Below, piece by piece: positions 16,932 through 25,616 of a DNA stretch of 64,000 nucleotides. The position numbers and the translations under genes are program-made. Position 1 is the first letter of the stretch; each line of letters starts with the position of its first letter. The notes below the pieces were generated by a model that saw only the letters and a program-made list of their open reading frames with translations, was not told where the DNA came from and ran no database searches. This DNA is from CALJFL01 sp964590005. Lineage in GTDB: Bacteria > Pseudomonadota > Gammaproteobacteria > Pseudomonadales > Halieaceae. The stretch is from assembly GCA_964590005.1 (NCBI GenBank), contig CAZPVJ010000002.1:1-64000 (forward strand), written 5' to 3'.

Positions 16932-17363
16932 ATGGAAGAAAATGCGACACAACACTGCGTGCTGCTACCCTGCTCCGAAACAGAGCGCTGGGCGATACCT
17001 CATAACTGCCTGGCCGAGATTGTGACTTATAGCGGTGACGAAGACAGGCCGCCCAGAGAGATAGATTGGCGCGGAAAAGTGATTCCTATACTCGATTTAC
17101 AGGATGCCAACGACCAGGTCTGGCGCAACCGGCTCATTGCCGTTGTCCTCGGCCTTGAGGGTGAAGGCCTCGAATACTGGGGGGTGGCATTGCGTGGTGA
17201 CGGGCTAACGGCCGTTAATCTCGCCGAATCTACCGTAGAGGACCTGGATACCGTTACCGGCGAGCACAGCAGCGCTGCATTCCGCTTGGGTGAGCAGGAG
17301 TACCAGGTGCCCGATCTGCTCGCTCTGCAAAAGCATATGACGGCATCACATGCGACTCGTTAG
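16932..17363 (+). CDS. CheW-like coupling protein (ChpC position)
   Basis: 143 residues, 15 bases after the kinase gene, with an AGGAGGTAGCGGAT site upstream. It has the CheW fold signature: WAIPHNCLAEIV, then IDWRGKVIPILDLQDAN (canonical WRGxxLPVxDL) and LEYWGVALRGDG. It occupies the position of chpC/cheW in Pil-Chp operons and is the second coupling protein of the system. Its C-terminus overlaps the following small gene if that gene starts at 17350. Confidence 0.78.
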   Translation: MEENATQHCVLLPCSETERWAIPHNCLAEIVTYSGDEDRPPREIDWRGKVIPILDLQDANDQVWRNRLIAVVLGLEGEGLEYWGVALRGDGLTAVNLAESTVEDLDTVTGEHSSAAFRLGEQEYQVPDLLALQKHMTASHATR

Positions 17364-17403
17364 CGCCGGTGGGTCATTGTCAGTGAGGAAAGAGGTACGC
17401 AAG

Positions 17404-17805
17404 GTGGAACAGTTGCAGATTGAATCCGTAGTGCGCGAAATCGAGGATGCTTTTGGCAACGAACTGGCATTCACGGAGCGTCCATTAACTGACACCGAAA
17501 CCGGGGTATTGTCGGCGGTATTTGGCGACCAGGGATTCCAGCGTTATACACAAGACCTCGTGAACCGGCAGATTATTCGTGACTACCTGACCAACGCCGT
17601 GATGCTGGAGCTTCTTCAGGATGATCGTTTTGCGGTGCTGACCCAACAGGCTGGCACGGTTAAGGGCCGGGCGGCACTGGCCTTACACATGGTCATGCAC
17701 TCGATTGAAGAGGCCAACGATATCCCGCTGAATGCGGGCGCCGGCCTGAAAAAATTGCGCCTCAAACCCGGCTCTCCCCCCCAGCTGGAGCTCATTCCCA
17801 GCTGA
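17404..17805 (+). CDS. Small conserved protein at the end of the chemosensory operon
   Basis: 133 residues if it starts at the GTG at 17404, which has AGAGG at 17391-17395; the longer start at 17350 overlaps the CheW gene by 14 bases and has no better site. Soluble and helical, with a basic Pro-containing C-terminal tail (LKKLRLKPGSPP). No domain recognised. Same strand and immediate spacing suggest the same operon. Function unknown. Confidence 0.62.
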   Translation: MEQLQIESVVREIEDAFGNELAFTERPLTDTETGVLSAVFGDQGFQRYTQDLVNRQIIRDYLTNAVMLELLQDDRFAVLTQQAGTVKGRAALALHMVMHSIEEANDIPLNAGAGLKKLRLKPGSPPQLELIPS

Positions 17806-17937
17806 CCGGGGCATTCTTCCCGCTAAAATTTTGGCAGAAAAACCCCCCGTTTTCGGCCCGCTTTTGCCTGGTTTTTTAAAAAATGGCAGCGAAAGACCCC
17901 TTCTTCCAAAGTCGTCAAAAATCCTTCTCCAGATGCA

Positions 17938-17966
17938 TTGTCAGCCCTTTTGACCGTGCCTATAAC
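17938..17966 (+). promoter_or_regulatory. Sigma-70 promoter for the 18032 gene
   Basis: TTGTCA (17938-17943), a 17-base spacer, then TATAAC (17961-17966). Each box differs from consensus at one position and the spacing is ideal. Transcription would begin near 17973, giving a leader of about 60 bases before the ATG at 18032. This suggests that the 18032 gene is transcribed separately from the chemosensory operon. Confidence 0.55.
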
Positions 17967-18031
17967 GGTTACAGGGCGCAGGAAACAGGCGCCAAGAAGA
18001 CTAAAAACTGAGGGATTGGAAGGGGAATATT

Positions 18032-18376
18032 ATGCTGACAATAACGCCAACAGCGGATTTGGGTGGCAGCCAGGAAAAAGGTCTTGAGGTCTTTGCCGTT
18101 ATCGACGGGCGCAAGGTATTTCTTCCTGCTGAAGCAAAATACGTTATGCAGGACCGTCGTGGACTCTGGTTTTTTGCCGCGCGCAAACCACGTCCAACCG
18201 AAGGCGACTGGACGCCGAACAAGACCAGCATTGCCTGCCTGACAGACCGAGGCTATGTTCGTGCACTGAAGACAGATACCAGCATTCCATGGCTGGATAC
18301 CTGCCAGCGGACCGTCAGAGTGGTTACCCGAGAGAGCAATCGCGCGGTGGGTGAGGACGAGATCGTTCGCCAGTAG
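18032..18376 (+). CDS. Hypothetical protein, 114 residues
   Basis: A soluble protein with GGAAGGGGAATATT just before the ATG, a good ribosome binding site, and its own candidate promoter upstream. Beta-rich N-terminal half (EVFAVIDGRKVFLPAEAKY), basic middle (FFAARKPRPTEGDW), no signal peptide or membrane segment. I do not recognise the family. An imperfect hairpin downstream may end its transcript. Confidence 0.65.
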   Translation: MLTITPTADLGGSQEKGLEVFAVIDGRKVFLPAEAKYVMQDRRGLWFFAARKPRPTEGDWTPNKTSIACLTDRGYVRALKTDTSIPWLDTCQRTVRVVTRESNRAVGEDEIVRQ

Positions 18377-18382
18377 TGTTCT

Positions 18383-18415
18383 GGCCGCCTTGAATCCAAG
18401 GGCGGCCTTCAGCTT
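18383..18415 (+). terminator. Possible intrinsic terminator
   Basis: GGCCGCC (18383-18389) pairs with GGCGGCC (18401-18407), with an inner TTG/CAA extension and a one-base bulge. The downstream U tract is poor (ttcagcttt), so termination may be weak. It separates two convergent genes (18376 and 18418). Confidence 0.4.
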
Positions 18416-18417
18416 TC

Positions 18418-18942
18418 CTAATCGATTAACGCGTGGCTGGGGTGCTGCGCGTAGTCACACCAGGTAGCAACCGCTTCCGCATTATCTGCCAGAATGTTAA
18501 CGACGTCGCTCTCCAGCCTTTTGTAGGCCTCCTGCCACACCTTGATGTGTACAACCATGGCGCAACGCTGACGCATGGGCATTGTTTGCGGCAAGTTCAG
18601 TGGATCGAAGTTCTGATTCTTGAATCCGTGGCTCAACACGGCTGATACCACCTCATCCTGTTTGCTGTCATTCAGCTCTCCTTCGAACCGACGGATGGGC
18701 ATGGTTAGCTTGTTGCGCGCGGGAAAGTCGCGGTCGACGATAATATTGTGAAGCCACACAGGGAGTTGTTTTTTCAGGCGCGATACCAGCTCCTGGCGCG
18801 ATAGCATATTGACCTGCTGGCTGGTCAGCCCCGGCGAAACTCGCTGGAAAGACAGCTCATTGCGTGTGTGGTAGCCGTGAGTATGAAAGCACGGCATGCG
18901 TGCGCCCACCAGGGCAATGTGAGTCAAATGGAATTCAGACAT
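18418..18942 (-). CDS. Hypothetical protein, 174 residues
   Basis: A soluble protein starting MSEFHLTHIALVGARMPCFHTHGYH, with several His near the N-terminus, a basic central part and a Trp/His-containing C-terminus. No signal peptide, membrane segment or recognisable motif. The plus-strand frames across it look like shadows, because this frame is the only long one with protein-like composition. Convergent with the 18032 gene. Function unknown. Confidence 0.62.
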   Translation of the reverse strand: MSEFHLTHIALVGARMPCFHTHGYHTRNELSFQRVSPGLTSQQVNMLSRQELVSRLKKQLPVWLHNIIVDRDFPARNKLTMPIRRFEGELNDSKQDEVVSAVLSHGFKNQNFDPLNLPQTMPMRQRCAMVVHIKVWQEAYKRLESDVVNILADNAEAVATWCDYAQHPSHALID

Positions 18943-19015
18943 AGGTTATTTCCAGTGCCACTTTTAAAGGTATTTCACGCATCGTATTCAGCTCGCACAA
19001 TATCGACCGGTTTAT

Positions 19016-20272
19016 TCATTCCATAAGAATGAAGTTGACGGGGACGGGTACTATTAGCTGACCCTCTTCAGCCAGGTACTCAGCCCTGGCGACCGGATCG
19101 ATCTCAGTCAGAGCGGTATCCTTGAAGGCCTTTTTTGCAGCGCGAACCGCTGCGTTATCGAGGGTGTCATGCCCCGAGCCCCGACCTACTGCGACCTCCG
19201 CCAGGGAACCGTCCTCCAGCAGCGTCAGGTCCAGTTCGAGGCTGCCCTGCAGGTTGCGACGCACAGCCGCTTTCGGATAGCGAATCTTCTCAGTCACCAT
19301 ACGCAGAACCAGGGTATTGAATGTCGCTAACCTGCGAGAATATTCCATGATATCCAGGCGCGCGATCTCAGGTAACTCGGGCTCGATGACGGCTGCAGTG
19401 ACCGGCGTGGCCATAGCCAGCTGGATCGGCTCAATTGGGCTTAACTCAGCGGATTCTGATACGGCCTCCCGAGCCGGGTCCGGTGTGATTTCAAGCTCAG
19501 GGACGACGACTGCAGCTTCAGGCTGGGCAATATCCGCTGCCGCGGCAGCGTCATCGACCAGCGCGACGGTGGTGGCTGTGGCGGCCTGCTCCGCTAGAGT
19601 CTCTTCGGTCTCCTGGCGAGTTTGCGGCTCTGGAACGGAATCCTCGGTCGGCGCCAGCCAGCTGGCCACTTCGTTGCGCCGTTCGGGGCTTACCTGGTGA
19701 GCCCTGTAGGCCGACAGCAGCGATTCGTCGATATCGTTGGCGAGTATGCTGCCGCGAAAACTGGTGCTGGCGCCGCGTTCGCCGACCCAGCCAGTCAATA
19801 GGTAGTCGAACACAAAGCCATCATCGACCCGGGCCAACTCAAGGTCATTCAATAGCGCCACGGTTTGATCATCTTCGGTTAAGAGAAAGGCCAGTGAGTC
19901 GCCGGCATAAAGGCTACCCTCAACGCTGGCCATGATATTGGCGACAAAATCGGTTACACCTGGCGCGGGCGGCTGAGCTGCTGCCAGCTCACTCTGCAAC
20001 AATATAGTGCCCAGCAGGCTGCGAACGCTTGTTCTTCTGGCAACCACGCGGTATTCCATGAGCTTGGGTCCCGATGCGCTGACCAGGTTATCGGGCCTGG
20101 GCACCATTTTGTCGACGTGTATGGCTCCCAGGTAGATCTCGCGCCCGGTTTCCTGGTGAACCGCAAGCCCCACCATGTGGAACTCCGGCCCGACAGCCCG
20201 TACGGAGGCGGCGAACAGGGAAAGGCCGCCGACCAGGGCCAGCAGTAGTTGCCGTGTAGCAAAACGCTTCAT
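19016..20272 (-). CDS. Secreted protein with a TonB C-terminal domain
   Basis: 418 residues from the ATG at 20272, chosen because it opens a clean signal peptide (MKRFATRQLLLALVGG...ASVRA); an upstream in-frame start at 20341 would add 23 unlikely residues. The middle (about residues 200-300) is an Ala/Glu/Pro/Val-rich linker. The last 100 residues form a TonB-type domain: IRYPKAAVRRNLQGSLELDL, a LLEDGSLAEVAV strand, then LDNAAVRAAKKA. TonB proteins usually keep an uncleaved N-terminal anchor, whereas this one looks cleavable, so a periplasmic rather than energy-transducing role is possible. No exbB/exbD is nearby. Function inferred only at domain level. Confidence 0.72.
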   Translation of the reverse strand: MKRFATRQLLLALVGGLSLFAASVRAVGPEFHMVGLAVHQETGREIYLGAIHVDKMVPRPDNLVSASGPKLMEYRVVARRTSVRSLLGTILLQSELAAAQPPAPGVTDFVANIMASVEGSLYAGDSLAFLLTEDDQTVALLNDLELARVDDGFVFDYLLTGWVGERGASTSFRGSILANDIDESLLSAYRAHQVSPERRNEVASWLAPTEDSVPEPQTRQETEETLAEQAATATTVALVDDAAAAADIAQPEAAVVVPELEITPDPAREAVSESAELSPIEPIQLAMATPVTAAVIEPELPEIARLDIMEYSRRLATFNTLVLRMVTEKIRYPKAAVRRNLQGSLELDLTLLEDGSLAEVAVGRGSGHDTLDNAAVRAAKKAFKDTALTEIDPVARAEYLAEEGQLIVPVPVNFILME

Positions 20273-20437
20273 ACCAATACACTTTTTGATGGTTGTTGTC
20301 AGATCTCCAGCTTTGCAGAGTGGTGCTTTCGGAGACAACAAAAAACCCGCGAAAACCCCAGAAATCCGGGTCTTGGGGGTAGCTACGGGGGTCTGTACGA
20401 CGTAAAAACCGATAAAACGGCAATGTTTGGCGAAAAA

Positions 20438-21832
20438 TCAGCCAGCGGGCGGCTTTTCTTCCAGTGAGGGTGGCTCGTCTTCGGCATTATCAACCACCAA
20501 TGCCAGACGATCGTTCTCGATATCGATATGGATTGGGTCTAATGTGGCCATTTCTTTGCTGGCTTTTGCCGACAGTTGCTGGAATCTCTCAACCTTGCCG
20601 TGCAGCCCTTGCTTACCTACCAGTCCGGTTACGGTCTCATTGTAGTGATTGCTGGCAGCCTTGAGAGTATTACCCAGTTTTTGCAGGCGCTCCGCCACTG
20701 TGCAGACCTGGTTGTAAATTTCCCCGGCGCGGCTGCTGATTTCCCGGGCTTCGGTATTGCTCCGTTCGACCATCCAGAGATTGGCGACCGTCCTGAGAAT
20801 GGGCATCAGCGTGGTGTGCGATACCATCACGACGCCTTTATGGTAGCCATAGTTGAACAGCTCGCGATTGTGCTTCATCGCCTCAATATAGGCGGGTTCT
20901 ATGGGCATAAACATCAGTACGAAGTCCGGGCTACCGATATTCGGTAGATTCGCGTAATCCTTTCCCGCCAGGTCGTCGATATGATTGCGCACCGCCTGGG
21001 CGTGGGCGTTCAGGGCTTCAGTTTTCTCGGCCTCGGTTTCCGCCGTGATGGCCCGGTCGTAATCGACCAGGGAAACCTTGCTGTCGATGACCAGGTGCTT
21101 GCCATCGGGTAGCTTGATCACAAAGTCCGGCAACTTTCTCTTACCCGCCTCGTCCCGAAAAGCCGCCTGTGAGTCGTAATGTTCTCCGCTCTGCAGTCCG
21201 GCCAGTTCCAGGGTTCTCTCTAGCTGGGCTTCACCCCAGTTGCCGGCGGCCTTTTTGTCACCCTTTAGCGCCAGGGTCAGGTTGGAGGCCTGGTCGTTCA
21301 TTTGCAGGCCAATCTCCAGCACCTTCCGGATCTCGGCTTCGAGGTTGGTATTGCCCTTGATTGACTCCGAGTGCACCTCGTTGATGCGCTTCTGGAACCC
21401 GGTGATTTGCTCTCTAAATGGCTGGAGCAGGGATTCCAGGGACTCCTTGCTGGTACTGGTGAAGCTCTTGCCCTTGTCCTCAAAGATCTTATTGGCCAGG
21501 TTTTCAAACTCGCGCTTGAGGGCCTCTCGATTCTCATTTAGCAGGGTGATTTGCTCGGCGTGCTGCCGTGCGCGTTCGGCCAGCTGTGTTTCGAGCTTCC
21601 CGGTGTTTACCACCGTCTCATGAAGCTCCTGCTGCAGCGCATTGCGTTCAGCCGTCAGTCGGGCGACATCGGCTTCAAGGAGCTCGAGCTTTTCGGAGCT
21701 TGTGGCGACAGCCTGTTGCAGCTGGCCGAGTCGGCGCAGTCGCAACACCGCCCCAAGCAGCAGGCCGAGGGCAAGCCCGACCAGGGCGGCGATACCCCAT
21801 TGGCTGGCAAGTTGTAGGTCTATTTCGGTCAT
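20438..21832 (-). CDS. rmuC: RmuC family DNA recombination protein
   Basis: 464 residues from the ATG at 21832, which has GGGAGGGGC immediately upstream; the earlier start at 21862 is less likely. N-terminal membrane segment (about residues 14-33), a long coiled coil (about residues 35-180), then the RmuC nuclease-like domain with GNWGEAQLERTLELAGL, LPDFVIKLPDGKHLVIDSKVSL and DFVLMFMPIEPAY. RmuC limits rearrangements at inverted repeats in E. coli, probably as a nuclease of the restriction-endonuclease fold. Family assignment is firm, biochemistry less so. Confidence 0.92.
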   Translation of the reverse strand: MTEIDLQLASQWGIAALVGLALGLLLGAVLRLRRLGQLQQAVATSSEKLELLEADVARLTAERNALQQELHETVVNTGKLETQLAERARQHAEQITLLNENREALKREFENLANKIFEDKGKSFTSTSKESLESLLQPFREQITGFQKRINEVHSESIKGNTNLEAEIRKVLEIGLQMNDQASNLTLALKGDKKAAGNWGEAQLERTLELAGLQSGEHYDSQAAFRDEAGKRKLPDFVIKLPDGKHLVIDSKVSLVDYDRAITAETEAEKTEALNAHAQAVRNHIDDLAGKDYANLPNIGSPDFVLMFMPIEPAYIEAMKHNRELFNYGYHKGVVMVSHTTLMPILRTVANLWMVERSNTEAREISSRAGEIYNQVCTVAERLQKLGNTLKAASNHYNETVTGLVGKQGLHGKVERFQQLSAKASKEMATLDPIHIDIENDRLALVVDNAEDEPPSLEEKPPAG

Positions 21833-21904
21833 GCCCCTCCCCTGTTCGACAGTGTAAAGCAATTGGCTGCTGCCCGGAGAGTTTTGTCTGCGGGACCTGT
21901 CGTC

Positions 21905-22477
21905 TCAGCAGGCGGGTTCGATCTGACCGAGAATATAAGCAGTTGCCTCCGCCAGGTTCGCCTTAACCGGAATGCTTTCCGGTGCCGGCAGGTTGCCCTC
22001 GCCCTGCATGAGCTGGGACTGGGTCAGCTGGCCCTTGCCAGTGGTAACCAGCACGGGCCGTGCACCGGCAGCCACCGCCGCTTGCAGGTCCTTCATGCTG
22101 TCGCCGACGAAAAAAGCGCCTTTGACCGGCACTCCCAATTCAAGCTCGATGGCCCGGAGCAAGCCAATTTTCGGCTTGCGACACTCACAGCCCTCTTCGG
22201 GCCGGTGAGGACAGTAGAATATGCCGGCTAACGCCCCGCCGAAAGCTTCAACTTCCTGGCATAGCTGTTGGTGTATCTGTTCAAGATCGTCCAGGTCGAA
22301 ATAGCCGCGACCGAGACCGCTTTGGTTGGTAGCGACGGCGACCTGGTGGCCGGCCTTCGATAGGGCCGCTATTGACTCGATGCTGTGCGCAATGGGGTGC
22401 CAATCGGCGAGGCTGCGGATGTAGTTGTCCGAATCCTCGTTGATGACCCCATCGCGGTCCAGGATGATCAGTGCCAC
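21905..22477 (-). CDS. gmhB: D-glycero-beta-D-manno-heptose 1,7-bisphosphate 7-phosphatase
   Basis: 190 residues, HAD phosphatase. Motif I LDRDGVIN carries both catalytic Asp, motif II is ATNQSGLGRG, the zinc loop is CPHRPEEGCECRKPK (three Cys and one His), and motif IV is FVGDSMKDL. It removes the 7-phosphate in ADP-heptose synthesis for the lipopolysaccharide core, in the cytoplasm. It starts 3 bases after glyS ends, the same glyQ-glyS-gmhB order as in Pseudomonas. Confidence 0.93.
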   Translation of the reverse strand: MALIILDRDGVINEDSDNYIRSLADWHPIAHSIESIAALSKAGHQVAVATNQSGLGRGYFDLDDLEQIHQQLCQEVEAFGGALAGIFYCPHRPEEGCECRKPKIGLLRAIELELGVPVKGAFFVGDSMKDLQAAVAAGARPVLVTTGKGQLTQSQLMQGEGNLPAPESIPVKANLAEATAYILGQIEPAC

Positions 22478-22480
22478 GAA

Positions 22481-24559
22481 TTAGCCGGTAGTGGCCAGCT
22501 GAGAGATATCGGCAACACCGGTGAACAGCCGCCTGAGCCGGTGTAAGAGGTTCAATCGATTGAGTCTGAGTGCCTCGTCCTCGGCGTTGACCATAACCCC
22601 GTCGAAGAAAGCGTCTACCGGTTCGCGCAGGGCCGCCAGACTGGCCAGGGCGCTGGTATACTCACCGTCGGCCAGGAAGCGCTCTGACTGTTCCTCCACG
22701 GCAGCTAATGCGTCATAAAGAGATTGTTCCTGAGCCTCCTGAAGTAAGTTTGTACTCACTTCTGAAAAGCTGTGGTCACCGTCCAGTTTGCCCAGGATGT
22801 TGCCCACACGCTTGTTGGCAGCCGCCAGTGCAGTGGCTTCTGGCAAGCGGGTGAAACTGTTCACTGCCAGCACCCGTCGTTCGATGTCGAGCGGGCGACT
22901 TGGACCTAGCGCACTAACCGCCCTGAAGGTCTCCACCGGGATGCCGTCATCTTCATAGCGGGCGCGGAATCTTTCCACCATGTAATCGAGCACCTGCGGC
23001 CCGGTGTTATCGGCGATGGTGTCCGGCTGGTACTGGTCGATAGCCAGCTGCAGGCAGTCCCGCAGGTCCAGGTCCAGCTCCTTTTCCACCAGGATGCGCA
23101 GTACCGCCAGGGATGCCCTGCGCAACGCAAACGGATCCTTGGAGCCCGTTGGCGGTTGGCCAATACCGAAAATACCAACCAGCGTGTCCAGCCTGTCCGC
23201 CAGGGCCAGGCATGTGGCTATGGGTGATTGCGGTAGCCGGTCACCCGCAAATTTTGGCCAGTATTGCTCGGCCAGCGCTGCCGCAACCTCTTCGTCTTCG
23301 CCGTCATTGAGCGCATAGTAGGAACCCGCAACGCCCTGCATGTCGGAGAATTCCAGGACCATGTCACAAACAAGGTCCGCCTTGCTGAGGAGGCCGGCGC
23401 GTTCCGAACCGGCTTTGTCCGCCCCTATCAGTGCCGCCAGTTCACCCGACAGGGCCTGGATTCGTGTGGTTTTATCCAGCAGGGTGCCCAGCTTTTGCTG
23501 AAAGACCACACTGTCCAGCGAGCTTACGCGGTCGGCCAGCGGCGTTTGTTTGTCGGTGTTGAAGAAAAATGCGGCATCGCTCAAACGCGGCCGAATGACA
23601 CGTTCATTGCCCTCGATGACCAGCTCAGGGTTGGTGCTCTCGATATTGGCCAGGGTGATGAAATTGGGTAGCAGCCCGCCGTTGTCGTCGGTCAGGTGAA
23701 AATATTTCTGATGCTCTTTCATCGAAGATACCAGCGCCTCCGCCGGGACTTCCAGGAAGCCCTTATCGAAGCTACCGGTGAGTGCCACGGGCCATTCAAC
23801 AAGCCCGGTGACCTCATCCAGCAGGCCGGGATCGATCACCGCGCGGGCCTTGAGTGTCGAAGCTTCGGCCTCTACCTGCCGCTGAATCATGTCCCGCCGC
23901 TCTTCGAAAGATGCCACCACCCGTGCGTCAGCCAGGGCCGTGGGGTAGTCCTCCGGGCGCTTCAGCGCTATTTCTCCCGGGCTGTGAAACCGATGTCCCC
24001 GGGTCACGTTACCGGTGTTCATACCCATGACCTGTCCGAGCTCTGAGTCGCTGCCAATCATTGCCACGACCCAGTGGGCCGGGCGGACAAACTCGTCCCG
24101 GCGGGCCCCCCAGCGCATACGTTTGGCGATGGGAAGATCGTTCAGGCTCTGCTCGATAATGTCTATTATGCTCTCTCGTAGCGCCCGACCCGGCTCGGTC
24201 CTGCGCAGCCCCAGCCGTGGTCCCTTGGGTGTGTCGATTTCAGTCAGCTCCTCCGGTGAGACGCCCTGCTTTCGTGCAAACCCTGCAGCAGCTGGCGTCC
24301 ACTGGCCTTGCTCATCCGTAGCGCGATCAACCGGTGGTCCGAGCACTTCTATCGACTTGTCCGGAGACTGGAGCGCGGTTTCCTCCACCAAAACAGCCAG
24401 CCGTCTTGGTGTGGCAAACCACTGGGCGGCACCGTGCCTCAGCTCGCGGCTTTCCAAACCAGCCACAATGCCATCCCGGAAGGCGAGCCCCAGACCTTTC
24501 AGCGACTTGGGTGGCAGCTCTTCGGTTCCTATCTCGATCAGTAGAGTATCAGTCGACAT
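22481..24559 (-). CDS. glyS: Glycine-tRNA ligase beta subunit
   Basis: 692 residues, normal for the bacterial beta subunit. It opens with the family signature LLIEIGTEELPPKSL, contains KRMRWGARRDEFVRPAHWVVA, MKEHQKYFHLTDDNGGLLPN and RLSDAAFFFNTDK, and ends with a DALR-type anticodon-binding region. It pairs with the alpha subunit as an alpha2-beta2 enzyme charging tRNA-Gly. Located 3 bases after glyQ. Confidence 0.97.
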   Translation of the reverse strand: MSTDTLLIEIGTEELPPKSLKGLGLAFRDGIVAGLESRELRHGAAQWFATPRRLAVLVEETALQSPDKSIEVLGPPVDRATDEQGQWTPAAAGFARKQGVSPEELTEIDTPKGPRLGLRRTEPGRALRESIIDIIEQSLNDLPIAKRMRWGARRDEFVRPAHWVVAMIGSDSELGQVMGMNTGNVTRGHRFHSPGEIALKRPEDYPTALADARVVASFEERRDMIQRQVEAEASTLKARAVIDPGLLDEVTGLVEWPVALTGSFDKGFLEVPAEALVSSMKEHQKYFHLTDDNGGLLPNFITLANIESTNPELVIEGNERVIRPRLSDAAFFFNTDKQTPLADRVSSLDSVVFQQKLGTLLDKTTRIQALSGELAALIGADKAGSERAGLLSKADLVCDMVLEFSDMQGVAGSYYALNDGEDEEVAAALAEQYWPKFAGDRLPQSPIATCLALADRLDTLVGIFGIGQPPTGSKDPFALRRASLAVLRILVEKELDLDLRDCLQLAIDQYQPDTIADNTGPQVLDYMVERFRARYEDDGIPVETFRAVSALGPSRPLDIERRVLAVNSFTRLPEATALAAANKRVGNILGKLDGDHSFSEVSTNLLQEAQEQSLYDALAAVEEQSERFLADGEYTSALASLAALREPVDAFFDGVMVNAEDEALRLNRLNLLHRLRRLFTGVADISQLATTG

Positions 24560-24562
24560 CTT

Positions 24563-25513
24563 TCAGCTGGCCTCCGCCTGGATCCTGGCGAGGACTTCAT
24601 CCCGTAGCGCTGGCTCCGCAAGTGGAAAGCCAAGTGCGGCGCGGGCGTCGAAATAGGCCTGGGCTACGCCCCGTGCGAGCGTCCGGACCCGCAGGATGAA
24701 GCGCTGTCGTTCGGTCACCGAAATCGCGTGTCGCGCATCGAGCAGGTTAAAGGTGTGAGAAGCCTTCATAACGAGCTCATAGGCGGGCAATGGCAGGCCT
24801 TTCTCCACCAGCCTCAGTGCCTCGCTCTCGCAATGATCAAAAAATGAAAACAACTGTGCAACGTCCGCTTCCTGGAAGTTGTAGCGCGACATTTCCACCT
24901 CGTTCTGGTGAAACACGTCGCCATAGGTGACGTCGCCGGCAGGCCCTTGTGCCCAGACCAGGTCATAGATGCTGTCTACGCCCTGCAAGTACATGGCGAT
25001 ACGTTCCAGTCCGTAGGTGATTTCGCCGGTCACGGGATAGCATTCCAGGCCCCCGGCCTGCTGGAAATAGGTAAACTGGGTGACCTCCATGCCGTTCAGC
25101 CAGACTTCCCAGCCCAGGCCCCAGGCCCCAAGGGTTGGTGACTCCCAGTTGTCTTCTACGAAGCGCACGTCGTGAACCAGCGTGTCGATACCCAGCGCGG
25201 TCAGAGACTGCAGGTAGAGCTCCTGAAAGTCATCTGGCGAGGGCTTCATCACTACCTGGAACTGGTAATAGTGCTGTAGCCGGTTCGGGTTTTCGCCGTA
25301 GCGCCCATCGGTTGGTCGCCGGCTCGGTTGCACGTAGGCGGCATTCCAGTTTTCCGGGCCGATGGCTCGCAGAAAGGTTGCGGGATGGAATGTGCCGGCA
25401 CCCACTTCCATGTCCAGCGGCTGCAAAACGACGCAGCCCTGCTCCGCCCAAAATTTCTGAAGACGAAGTATAAGCTCCTGAAAAGTAAGCACTTTTAGTT
25501 GATGGCTGGACAC
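24563..25513 (-). CDS. glyQ: Glycine-tRNA ligase alpha subunit
   Basis: 316 residues with a GTG start at 25513 preceded by GGGAAAAACG. Class II synthetase core of the tetrameric enzyme: TFQELILRLQKFWAEQGC near the start, then QPSRRPTDGRYGENPNRLQ and EDNWESPTLGAWGLGWEVW. First gene of a glyQ-glyS-gmhB minus-strand run. A minus-strand TATAAT at 25547-25552 lies at a suitable distance to be the -10 box, but the -35 is poor (TATTAT). Confidence 0.97.
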   Translation of the reverse strand: MSSHQLKVLTFQELILRLQKFWAEQGCVVLQPLDMEVGAGTFHPATFLRAIGPENWNAAYVQPSRRPTDGRYGENPNRLQHYYQFQVVMKPSPDDFQELYLQSLTALGIDTLVHDVRFVEDNWESPTLGAWGLGWEVWLNGMEVTQFTYFQQAGGLECYPVTGEITYGLERIAMYLQGVDSIYDLVWAQGPAGDVTYGDVFHQNEVEMSRYNFQEADVAQLFSFFDHCESEALRLVEKGLPLPAYELVMKASHTFNLLDARHAISVTERQRFILRVRTLARGVAQAYFDARAALGFPLAEPALRDEVLARIQAEAS

Positions 25514-25616
25514 CGTTTTTCCCGTTGGAAGCGCAAAAAGGCCGCTATTATACAGCCTCTTTTGGCGGCATAATACGCGCTTTCAGCCGTAGCCCCCGGG
25601 AAAGCGAAATTCTTCC

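Noticed and set aside
17952..17966. TTGACC just before TATAAC as a -35 box
   Set aside because: Only about 5 bases separate them; TTGTCA at 17938 gives the correct 17-base spacing.
20342..20437. Terminator for rmuC in the T-rich minus-strand stretch
   Set aside because: Only short stems with long loops can be drawn; not convincing.
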